Positions 1-12,200 of a DNA stretch of 64,000 nt are shown one piece after another (positions within the stretch are counted from its first letter, which is position 1; each line of letters opens with the position of its first letter). Both the position numbers and the translations under genes were made by a program. Where the stretch lies: positions 9,276,001 through 9,340,000 of the forward strand of contig NC_073354.2 of the NCBI RefSeq assembly GCF_027580225.2, read 5' to 3'. Source of the stretch: Misgurnus anguillicaudatus (Eukaryota; Chordata; Actinopteri; Cypriniformes; Cobitidae). The notes beneath the pieces are model-generated. The model had not been told where the DNA came from. It was given only the letters and a program-made list of their open reading frames with translations, and made no database searches.

Positions 1-25
1 AAAGCACGTTTTTAATTACATACTC

Positions 26-156
26 AAGCAATAAGCCCCGCGAAGCAGTGGGTTACCAGCTAGGCGTTGTTCGGCACGACGGGAAGCGAAGTGCCTAAAA
101 CCCTATTAGCAATTATAAAATGCTGTAACCCCACTGCTTTGCAGGGCTTATTGCTT
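26..156. repeat. Short palindromic inverted-repeat element (MITE-like)
   Basis: The left arm begins AAGCAATAAGCCC and the right arm ends GGGCTTATTGCTT. The similarity continues inward through a GCAGTGGGGTTA-like segment on both arms. The whole unit is about 131 bp and would fold into a hairpin. No open reading frame lies inside. The superfamily is not assigned because no clear target-site duplication is visible. Confidence 0.7.
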
Positions 157-430
157 TTATAAAACGGTTAAATCATATGCATAGCAGGAATTCATAAAAT
201 AAAACACAAATAAGTTGTAATTATATTCGTACAAATATTACTCTGAATAAAGTGTGGCTAAAACAGAGCGCAGTTCCCAACCAACACAGATGCAGCAAAG
301 ACACAATGAAAATATGATTAAAGACTGTGGTGATCATTTTTATAAATTAACATTCATCTAATTTATACATTACCATTTATATCAAGCAACTGTTGAAGTG
401 ATGATCAAATATGCTTGGAAGCATACTTAA

Positions 431-833
431 CTCTTTCCCCGTCACGGTTTTTAAAAAAAGTTGCCATCCAGTTTTAGTTCAATGGTTTCCAGAAAAATTA
501 TCTTCTTTAAATAAACATATAATATATCAAATGAAAGAACAGACACTCCGCTTTCAAAAAAATAAAAAATAAAAACGTTTCATCCTACCTTCATTTGTTC
601 TCTTATCACCTATAAAATTTTCAGCTAAAAGCGGAGATAATTCCATTTTTGTGAAGAACTTTTGTAAGAGATCAGATTCAGAGCCATGATCATAACACGC
701 TGTTTTTAGTCTTGAGTGAATGCGTCAGTGTTTAAGTTGGGTAAGATCGCCACTCAGTGGATAATAGCGGAAATATGAATTTGAGGTTAAAGAACTCCTC
801 AGGAAATCGCTTTCTCTTTATTGACGAGATGAC
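431..833. repeat. Degenerate TTAA-flanked inverted-repeat element
   Basis: TTAA at 427-430 is followed by CTCTTTCCCCGTCACGG. The other end, near 818-837, reads TTGACGAGATGAC then TTAA. It is a reverse-orientation relative of the copy at 25927-26391: both carry a CTCTTTCC end, a T/A-rich run next to a GTTTCATCCTACCTTC block, and a TTGACGAGAT end. TTAA targets with C-rich ends fit piggyBac-type non-autonomous elements. Confidence 0.5.
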
Positions 834-3105
834 TTAACAATATTTATTGACATTTATCTGCATATCGCCATAATTGTGCAATTGTTGAAAAATTAAAAAA
901 TGATTGAAGACTGTGGTGTTTATTTTCATAAATCAGTACGTAGCAACAGTGACGCATTGATTCTTATGTAATGCGGTCTGAACCGTGGGGTTACCGGGTA
1001 TTTTATCAAGGCTAAGAACTCGTTTCAACCAATCAGAATGAAGGACCAGAACTGTCCATTTTATAAAAAAGAAGCTCAACACAGTAAAACCTTCATTAAT
1101 TTTTGAAAATATCCAACAGGAATAGGAAGCTTGGAAAGCATAAATAAAAGCAACAAGCAATTTCTAAAATAAGGGACTACAAATCCACGAGTACCGTGGG
1201 GATGGATTGCGAAAGCGTGCATACGGTTTATACATTTGTAAAACTGAGGGAACAGTTTAATAAGTTGTACGGTGTATAAACTGAGGGGACAAACTACAAT
1301 ACCGTGATCATGGATTTGCAGGACTTGTTCTCTTTTCTGCCAGGCTCCGTACTACATTATGCATTTGCAGCAAATATTCAGAGTTCAGAGAGTTCAGAGA
1401 AACTTTATTGTCTATCTATATTTTTCTTTGGTTAAAAGGCTCTCATACAGTACAACATAACAATAGATACATACAATCCACAATGCATATTTAAAAAAAA
1501 CATCTTTAAGATTAAAAAACAACCTCACACACAATCACTTAACCTTATACATCTCTAAATAATGTCTGATTTCTGTAAGATATTCAATGTAAACAAAGTG
1601 GACACAAAAATATCAGAACAGCATCATCTGCCTTTAGTTTATGCTCACAGGATTTATCTATTATCTAATTCTGTTAATCACTTGTTGGCCGTATTAAAAG
1701 TTCTTTTTATGTAGCGTCATTAAATGCAAAAATTGCATTTTCCTCAAAGCCACATGAATAAGAGGTATTAATCACACATGTTTCCAAAGGGGTACTGTAT
1801 AATTTGAAATCATTCATAAAATGTGACAGATTTGGTTTACAAAGGGCCCATTTTGTTTTGTTTGTTTTTTGTCCTTTTTTATTGCATAACGACATCAAAT
1901 ACAAAAAAACACATTTTGCTCAATGCCACATGAACAAGCTGTATAATCAATCACATAGTTTGATAAATAAATTGAGTGCTTTTAAAATATTACATGTTTT
2001 CAGAGCTTTTTTGTTTCTTACTTTTTCCAAAGGGGTACTGTATAACTTAAAATCATTCATAAAACATGACAGATTTGGTTTACAAAGGACCCATTTTGTT
2101 TTGTGTATATGGTACTTAATACAATAAATAACTGTATAATATATTGTTCATTACTTTCCAAATGATCTCTCTCAAAATAAAAAAACACATCAAATACACC
2201 AATTTCTACTAATATAATTTTCCACATCTTTCCCAAAAAGTCTTGAGTAGATACAACGATGAAACAGATGCAAAATTGTTTCTTTTTCCTATTCACAAAA
2301 TTCGCAAGCATTTGAAATATTAAGCTTAAATCTTTCCAAAACATAATAAGAATATTCATATGACAACAAATACAACTGTTTTTAACAACTGTTTTACCAA
2401 AATAATCCTTTCATTGAGCCAGTTTGATAGAAAAGTGATTTGTTTTTAAATAATATGTCTTTGTTATTCCAAATGCAATAACTGTGTGATGAGAAACTGT
2501 GTTTAAATCAAATTCCATGCTAACAGGGCCTGTTTATGGAAACCGGCCAGTTTAACCAGAATTTTATCAACAGAAGAATTACATTTCAACAAAAATGTAT
2601 GCCCCCAATAGAGTTAAATATATATTTAGGAAATACATTCCAAACACTTTCTTTATTCTTCATAAATTCTATTAACCATCTAATCTTGAAAGTATAACTG
2701 TGTAATATAATTCAGAAACTCATGTTCTTTAATATTACACATGACCTCTTTTTTAAATCATGGGGCTTTTTTCTCCAGATAAAGTCATACAATATCTTAT
2801 CCATTTTTTTTATCACAATAGGAGGCACATCTTAAGATAAAGAAATGTAGGCTATACAGATGTATAACCACAAATTACATTTATTTTTTGTTTCTTGGTT
2901 CAAAATTGGCTTCCTTGTTTTTCATTTTTTGCAAATAACTATACCAAGTTAACTGGTGTTTAACTGGAATACCTTCTATACGCCTATTGCCTAAGGGAGC
3001 AAACTTTTAGGGAAAACAAGATTTATCTAGACTAATTTTAAGGCCCGAAACAGCAGTGAATCCCTCAATACTCTTATGTATAACTGGAACCTCAAAAAAA
3101 TACAT
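834..3105. other. Intergenic AT-rich region, no gene seen
   Basis: Only short reading frames without homology signals or splice context occur here. A 60-70 bp segment starting CATTCATAAAATGTGACAG at about 1809 recurs at about 2052 (CATTCATAAAACATGACAG), with the shared text AGATTTGGTTTACAAAGG and CCATTTTGTTTTG, so this is an old internal duplication or two repeat copies about 243 bp apart. Nothing else is supported. Confidence 0.6.
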
Positions 3106-3109
3106 AAAT

Positions 3110-3213
3110 ACAGCACGTGACGTGACTCACGTGACTCACATAGTGCGTAATGACGTACAGGGATTTGGTGTCACGTGACGCGCTGTGCGTACGCGGCGGA
3201 ATTGTAAGTGAAG
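3110..3213 (+). promoter_or_regulatory. znf292 proximal promoter with three CACGTG E-boxes
   Basis: CACGTG occurs at 3114-3119, 3128-3133 and 3172-3177, and a TGACGTAC CRE-like site lies near 3151. The third E-box sits in TCACGTGA, the extended palindrome favoured by USF and MiT/TFE-type bHLH-ZIP factors. The segment becomes GC-rich just before the start codon, as expected for a TATA-less CpG promoter. The transcription start is not determined. Confidence 0.55.
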
Positions 3214-6200
3214 ATGGCGGACGAGGAGGCCGAGCAGGACCGCAGCGAGCGGATCGACGCTTCCGACGCTTTTAATGCGTTCTCAGCGCGACTCGACGAG
3301 ATAGCGGCGCCTTTAAAAAGCAGCACGGAGTCTCGGGACGAGTGCACGTCGCAGTACTGTTTTGACTTCTGTCAGGTAAGAGCAGATTAACCGACACAAC
3401 ACTCACAAACATCAGCCCTGCAACTCAAATACAATAAGTACGGTTCTGAGAACCGCTGCATGACTACCTAAAAACATTACTAGGGATATAATTGATGCGT
3501 TAATGCGTCTGTAGCGCATTTGTCGCGTTTTTGGTGTCGTTATTTGGCTACAGTGTGCATCACGCGCAGCACTGTAAACAAGCACGCAGCGCACGCACGC
3601 AAAGCTGCAGAATCAACGCTATGTCACTGTTAAACATCTATATTATCTATTAATGACGTCACATAGTCATCTATTAGCCATTGCAAAACATCATCATCAC
3701 TGGGTGTGAGAAAAGGGCATTATAAATGAAACGTATTATTATAATCTGCAGTGAATGACAGATGATGATGGTGAAGATGAAGTGCAGTGAATGACAGATG
3801 ATGATGATGATGATAATGATAAAGTGCAGTGAATGAGAGGTGTATATATTTTCATGATTCATTTAAACAGTAGATAAATTATTTCCAAACAGAAATAATT
3901 GACTACACTGTAGACCTTTACCATTTTTGCTTTGTGTTTTGGCTTTGAATTTTTCCTAAGGGCCCCTTAAAACCTTCTGGGGGACCCCTGATCTAGAATG
4001 CATTTCCCTAGGGGTGTGACGGATAACAAAACTTACGGTTCGGATCACATTAGATTTTTGAGGCATGGATCGGATAATTTTTTGGATCAACAAAAAAAGG
4101 GGTGGGGAAAATCTAATAAGAACAAATAAAAAAATTACAAACATTTATAACAAAGTAAAGTTAAAAGGTTAATTGAGGTTACTGTCTCTTTAAGATAAAC
4201 ACAGACCTGGTTTCTGTACGGATCAACTGTGATCCGTTACGCCCCTACCATTTTTGCTTTGTATTTGAAATTTTCTGGGGGCCCCTTAAAACCTTATGGG
4301 GCCCCCCAAATCTACAATTCACAATCTTTATGCGACTAAAGGCTGCTTTTGCACAGCAATGCAATAACAAAGGCAAAGCTTAATGATATTAAAGGAAAGT
4401 GGAACGATGAAGGATGTAGTGCGGATATTAATTATGGATTTACAAATCCTTGGTAACTCTTGGGATTATTTGGGAAGTACACAACTTCATAAAATATATC
4501 ACATTGTGCAAGTTTTTGGATATTTTTATTACTAAAATCTTACATATTGTGGCTTTAACATATCATATGAATATGTGCACTGGGTATTAAAAAAAAACAA
4601 ATAATAATAATAATTGAAACAATATTTTGTGATTTAATCTCTTACCCATCTGTATTTTCTGAATCAGCATGATGATATTGTTTATTACTTTTATAGAGGT
4701 AGTGTATGAGGATAATAGATGAGAATAGCATTATCAAACTTTGAGAAAAGATCGCTGATTACCTGTAGTTCAACAAGTGTTTTTGTGTGTAGTTGTATGT
4801 TAATGTTACTGTGATGAGATGAGTAAGGGAGTGTTCATGCAGTTGTGTTTTTGCTGTGATCGTTTGTTGACCATCCATCTACTATCGTGCATATGAATAA
4901 GTCCTTTTATCAGTGATATGTTTATTCTGCCCTTAACTTGAGATAAAATTAAGTTGTGGTAGTCTATAATTTCTTAAAAGCGGTGAATGTTTTTTACGAA
5001 TCATTTTTCATTAATACCACTGATAAGTTGATATTAAATCAGTTCAAATCCATTTACACTGCAAATCCTAATGCACATAGACATTTGTTTACCTTTATCA
5101 AACATGTTTCTTATCTCACACTGAGAGTTGGTATTAAAGATACATTTAGCACAACCTCAGAGTCCTAATGTGTGACTCTTGCGTGTCATATCAAGCGTAA
5201 AACACATTGATCTGTAACCTGCAGAGAGAAACAACTGCTTGTATCTCATATTATAAAGATGGACACACTGCACCAGCAAAATGCTTCTGTAGTCTGACAA
5301 ATAAATGTGCATGACATAAGAAATTGTTAAACATAAGCTTTGGTGGGTCTGTGTAAACAAAAATAGAAAATTCTAGTTTAATGTATATTGTGTTATTTCT
5401 GGACATACTTATAGTTTCTTAGTAGAATTGTACTCTTTTAAGCAACATTGAGAAAAGGTGTCTGCTTTATATTTGAACATGGGAAGTCTTACCTTTGACA
5501 AACCTTTGACCTTTAGTGCCTGATTTCCTGAATTAACAAACCTCCTTAGATGTTTGTGTGTGCATTTAAGAAATGAAATACATTGTGTTTTGGGATAATG
5601 ATTAAAGCAAATGATTAGACTTGTTTAATGCTTCAATGGTATGTTGTAAATGGTCATGTTCATATTACAGCTTTTATGCATATGTTAAAAACGGCTACTG
5701 TATACAGTACAGATCAGTGCCAAAAGCCGGTAGTGATGCCAGACTTCACAAGTAGGGGTGTGATGAGACACTTACTCCACAAAATGAGACATGAGATTTT
5801 TACACTTTTTAAGAAATCTTAATGATAAAATATATAAATGGGAAACTGAAATGTTTTAACTAAATAAGGACTGTCACTAACAATTTTTTTTGGTAATTGG
5901 TAATGAAGTAATTAGACATTTTTTGGGTAATAAATAGGGATTTACCAATTGTTCGAAAGTGTTCGGCAGCCGAAAGTTTTCCGCCGAACAAATGAAAAGA
6001 CCAAATACATTTTATTAAACAATGAGGTCTTTGATGACTAGGCATGGGCCGGTATAAGATTTTGGCGGTATGATAAACTTTAGCGTGTTATTTTCAAATG
6101 CCAGGTAAAAATAAAGCCTTTAAATTAAAATATGATTTAAAAATATATATATATTATTTTAGTAATGTATATTAAATGTAAACATCAAATCAATCACATG

Positions 6201-9200
6201 ACTTAATGATTTAATGAATTTTGTATAAACACAGCTCATAACCTTGGAGACGGTATCACAGAACATTTTAGTGGTTTTGAAACCTTGACTGTTTAAAACC
6301 TCGGTTTACCTTGAAACCGGTAATCGGCCCATGCCTATTGATGACATGATCAATTAGCAACCAGTGCACAGTGAGAGAAGCGCAAATACAGCAAACATGT
6401 TGGTTAACGCATTTTAAAGTGTCCATGAAAGACACGAAAACATACAGCAGTACAAGTTTCAAATAACCTTTAAAATTATAATAATATATAATGCTTTTAT
6501 ATATAATAAAAAAATTATAATAATGCAATAATTATTGGTTCAAAACAAATGTTTTTTATTAAACAAAAACAAAACTATGTAAGAAAAACGGCTGTTTTTG
6601 AAGGGTTGATTGTGTTTATAGGGTGCACATTATATATGCGTTATTATTTATTGTCATATTTTCATCACTGAGTGTTTGTCTTCAGTAAGCTTGGGTCCTA
6701 TGGCATTAAATATTTTAATAACATAAAGAACTTATTAAAAGATAAAAAAACTCTACCATGATATGTCATCACAATATAAAATGAATCCTAATGTCATAAA
6801 AGTTATATATCATCAAAGAGTTTACATATCAACTTGAAGAATCAGTACCAGGCATTGTTATCAGCCAATCATGAAGACAGCAAATATTGGTACTCTGTAT
6901 CAGCTGCAAAAATCCTGATTGGAGCATCCCTACTAACCACCTACCACACGTTGTCCAGAAACGTCACGCACCTTTCCATTGTGGGTAGTGACTATGACTG
7001 ACTGTTGTTACACTGAACGCCCACAACAGATATCTCTGATCATTATTGACTGTCTGAGGCGCTGCACGCTAGCCAAGTTGACTGTTGCAGGTTTTCTAAT
7101 GGTAGAATTCAGAAGGTTGCCATTTCCATAATATAAGTATCTTTGCTGAAAGTGCGCCATAGATACAAGCTGGAGGTGAGGACAGGAAAAGTGCCCTTCG
7201 TATGCTGCTTGGATATAATTACAACAAACAGTGCATCAACGACTTAGAAAGCGAGGTGAACAACTAGAAAAATAACACTTGATGATAATGAACCCTTTGA
7301 TATGGACGTATGGACTTTCCTGCGACTGTTACCAGAGTGCCCATGTGAGGCAAGTTTAAGAAGTGAAATCATAATCAAGGGCCCCTTTATGTGTAAAGAA
7401 ATTGTGTTAAAATGCAGTACTTTGAGATACATTTTCAGTGGATTTTTTTAGGGATTTGTCTGTAATGACCAACTAAGCAGTATTGACTAATGACCAATGG
7501 TTAATCGAGTATGGCCACTTTGCTTGGGATCATTTCAGGCATTGGTGGAGTTTGCCAGTCTGTGGAAGATAGACGAGGAACCATTAGCAGTACTGGAGGT
7601 TTACGTCATCGCTCTTCTCAGCTTTACACAGGTGACCTCATACCTTTCTGTAAAGTGTGAAAAGGTGCCTGTCGTACTCGAAAGACTTTCACTGTAAGTA
7701 TGCACTTAACAGTTTATGTAAGAATACTTGATTGTTTCTGTTTTTATTTCATATACTTTTACTTCTCTATTAGTGCTGTGCGATAGACTGGTTCAAACAA
7801 TAAACCAATCTGAATTATGCACATGGTACGAATACTGACTTATCAACACAATTTAAGAGTGGGATTCCTCATGCTAAACATAGGCAAAGTGTCAAAAAAG
7901 CAGTTGAACGTGTGACGAGTATTTCTGTGCCGAATGCACTTCGCCAGGGTTTATACAAGTTTTTTTCGAACATGGGTACATCCAACGTAGCATGGGTAGA
8001 CCTCACTTATCATTTCTTTTATGGGCATGTCCCCCGAAGAAGCATGGTCATATGTTAATCAGTTATTATGTGTTATTTTTCCTTCTGTAGGAGTTGTGTA
8101 GAGTTGCTGATATCTCTGCACCAGAATGTCCCAGATGCACTGTGGGAAAGGTTTAGGTCAACTGTTCAGGTAAATTAAACAATGCATTGGTCAGCTTTAC
8201 CATCTTTGGACTGTTATTCTAAACTGACAGATAAACAAACAAAGCAAATGCTGTTTCCTTTCACTACTAATTTTGTATTGGTTTCAAGACTAATGGTTGT
8301 AAAATAATGTTTATATTGTGGGCTACTACTTGTGTATAGATTGCCCATTCATCGGTGCAGGAGAAGGAAATTTCCCAGCTGATGATGCTCTTCACCCTCT
8401 CACAAGAGCAAGGCATATGGACCAATCCAACACTGCAGAGTATCCTTAAAAATGAAACGCCAGCTCAAGAGAAAGGTGCGATTATCTTCATTTTCCTCTT
8501 TAAATCAATCGAGGAACCGACACCAGCAGTCTGAGATTCTTCTTTTTATCTCTTTAGTTCATGAGTTCCTCACTCTTGAAGGACCAACATTGCTTATGCT
8601 GCGAGTCAAACACCTGATCAAAGAGAATTGTGTTGAGCAGGCTGCATTGCTGGCCAAGGCCTGTGCTGAGATCTCTCAAATTGAAGAAAATGGACACTTC
8701 AAACAGACATACCTGGTTTGTTTGTGCACTATTGCTCCACAGGAAATTGTAATGGAAGAGGTAAGACATTGAATTGGGAATATGTACTTATGAATTTGCA
8801 TGCCATCATTCTGGTTTAGTTCAGAGCTTCATTCAATAAATATTCTGCTTTATTAAAAAGCTAAGAATTCAAACTTGAACTTTCTGATAGTTTTCGTCAG
8901 TAGGTCCTTGGAGTTTGTTTTTCATACACCTAAAACACAAATGAAACGGCTTTTACATGACTTTTTTTCTTTTTAGCTCTCGAGAGTGGACTGTCGTGAT
9001 GCTTTAGAGATGATTTGCAACCTTGAGGCAGACGGTGATGAGAAAGCTGCGTTTACTTTGTGTTCTGGTTTTTTGACCCGTCAAATTCTTCAAGAGGATT
9101 CTTACTGTGCTTGGTAAGTTACAAAAGTTACCAGCGTTAAAAAGATAAGTGTGGAATTTCATAATGCAACATTCGCCTTGATAAGAAATTTCAGCTCATT

Positions 9201-12200
9201 GTCAAAAACAGGGCTGCGCAGTACAACCGAAATGATTGAAATATCCCAGGTGTTTATATGGCAATAATAGTTTGCAATAACTGAATAATTTGAATTCTTC
9301 CAAAGGCTATGTATAGTAAAAGTTTATCAGACGGTCTGGAATACTTTGACGTGTGGAAAATGATCAACGATCAAAAAAAATGTGAAATGTATGGTTTTTA
9401 GTATTTAAACATTTTAATAAGTTCAAATTGATTTCACAAACATTTTATTGCATATCTATTATCACATCAAAAATTGTCTTTGATATTGTGCAGCCCTAGT
9501 TAAAAACATGCATGATAATTTATATTCTAAATATTTTGATGTAAAGATCTTGTATGCTCTCTTGGCAGGGAGCTGACTCTGTTCTGGGGCAAACTACTGA
9601 AGAGATTAGAACCTTCAGAGCAAGGCTTTTTAGACAGATGTCGTCAAATGTCGCTTCTGTCCAAAACTGTGTTCCATCTACTCTTTTTCGTTAAAGTCGT
9701 CCAGTCGGAGGTGTGCCTTTTTTCATCTCATGCTTCATGTAATTATTTTAGAAAAACATTTAAATGTCTTGGAAACACTAACCAAACCTTTATCTATCTG
9801 TAGATGGATAAAGATGGACTGCCGACTTGCATTGAGATGTGTATACGAGCTCTCCGAATGGAGTCGTGTGAAGATAGCACCAAGGCCACAGTCTGCAAAA
9901 CCATTTCCTGCCTGTTGCCCTCAGACCTGGAGGTTAAACGGGCCTGCCAGCTGACACAGTTTCTCTTGGAGCCGACGGTTGACTCCTATTACGCGGTGGA
10001 GACTCTTTACAATGAGCCAGACCAGAAGCTAGAGGAGGAACATCTACCAGTACCGAACTCACTGCGTTGTGACCTGATTTTAGTCCTCAAAACCCAATGG
10101 CCTTTTGACCCTGAGTTCTGGGACTGGAAGACATTAAAACGCCACTGTTTGGGTCTTATGGGAGCGGAGGCCTCCATTGTGTCCTCTATTGATGAACTAA
10201 ATGATGGTGACCCTGAGGCATTAGAGGAAGAGGCAAACTTGTTCGGTGGGGAGTTTAAGGATGTGAATCAGCGGTTTCTGGATACAACTAATGAACTGAA
10301 TGAAATAGCAGATCAGAAGCAGAAGAACAGAGAGATTAAAAAGTTGAGAGAAAAGGGCTTTGTTTCTGCTCGGTTCAGGAATTGGCAGGCTTACATGCAA
10401 TATTGTGTTTTGTGTGATAAGGAGTTTCTCGGTCACAGAATAGTGCGACATGCGCAGACTCACTTTAAGGATGGACACTACACCTGCCCAATATGTTTAG
10501 AGACCTTTGATGCAAGAGAGACTCTCGAACCACACGTTGCGTCGCATGTGAAACTTTCATGTAAAGAACGTCTGGCAGCGATGAACACGAGTAAGAAATT
10601 AGCCAACCCAAAAACCGCCGCTCCTGTCATAGCAGCTCTGAAAGCTAAAAGTGAAAATCAGCTGCGAAAGACCAAAGCAAAAAACAACTGCAACAAGGAC
10701 TCCAAAAAACTCCTTAATGGAGATGCAGATGACTCTGAGCGTTTGGACTTAAAGGATGGTAGCGAAGGGAGTATTTGCCCGGTTCAGAGCTGCCGGAAGG
10801 GATTTAAATACTTTCGTAATCTTCTTGCTCACGTAAAAGATCACGGTGACAACGAAGAAGCAAAACGCTTCCTTGAAATGCAGAGCACAAAAGTAGTGTG
10901 TCAGTATTGCCGTCGTCAGTTTGTCAGCGTTGATCACCTGAACGATCACCTACAGGTACACTGTGGCACGAAACCCTACATTTGCATACAGCTTAATTGC
11001 AAAGCCAGTTTTGACTCTAATGCTGAACTTCTTGTACATAAAAAAGAACACCCAATCTTCAAGGCTAAGTGTATGTTTCCAGGTTGCGGCAAGATTTTTC
11101 ATGAAGCCTATAAACTGTATGACCATGAGGCACAGCATTACAAAACATTTACCTGCAAAGCACCAGACTGTGGTAAAGTGTTTCATTGTCAGGCCGAGTT
11201 AGATCTCCACACTGAGGGTCACGTCACAAAAGAGGAAGGCCAGAGCACTGACAGCCAACCTACAGAACCTTATCAAGAACAATTGCATCAGCCAGACCCT
11301 GCCTTGGTCACGCATTTAAATGGCATTGGCATGGATCCTCTTGTGGACCGTCCGTCAGCCACGGTGTTAGTAAAGCATTCTGTCGAAAAAATGTTAAACG
11401 TTGCTTTTGCAGTTTCCTCTGAAGGGTCTGTGAATCCAGAAATAGGTAAACCTAAACCGCAAGAACAGAATCCCATTTATCAGCAGATCCCTCAAACTAA
11501 TGACCATCTGACCCAGGCAGCTATGGGTGCGCACATGTCACATTTAAATCAGTTTGGACCAGAGGAATCTCTCCTGGAGGCATTGATGAATGATTCAGAT
11601 CCTATTCCCTCTACATCTTCATACCAGAGCTTATTAGAGGACTTTCTGCCTGTTCCAGCGACAGATGTTTTGCAAGACCAGCTACCAACCACTGATTCGG
11701 GTAAGACTTTATTATACAACAATACAAATGGTGTGTTTGGGCAGTACAGTACCAATCCTTTGGGTCAGATTCAGACGCAGTATTCAAACATCTACCCTAA
11801 TAACATGACGCCACAAACACAGTCTTGTCACAGTGCAACGCCACTTGTGTCACTGGGTCAGATGGTTCCACCTGTTTCACAAACACTTCCGCTTCAAATA
11901 GCTCCATTACCACCAAGTAATGGACAAACATCTGAAATGAAAACTGTCCAACCGGCAGGCACAAACAGCGCTGTAGAAGTGGTGAAAGAAAAAGAAAGAC
12001 ACAAATGTCCACATGATTCATGTACTCGAGACTATAGCTCTTACAGGAGTGTAACTAAGCACATGAAGGCTGTTCATCCTGATTTTTACACACAGTGGAA
12101 ACTAGCGAAGAAGAACAATGTGGCACCCCGTTCCGTTTCTATGAAAGGACGTGTCAGTTCAGTTCGACGAGACAAGATGGGTCAAAGAGTCCCTGTCCCT

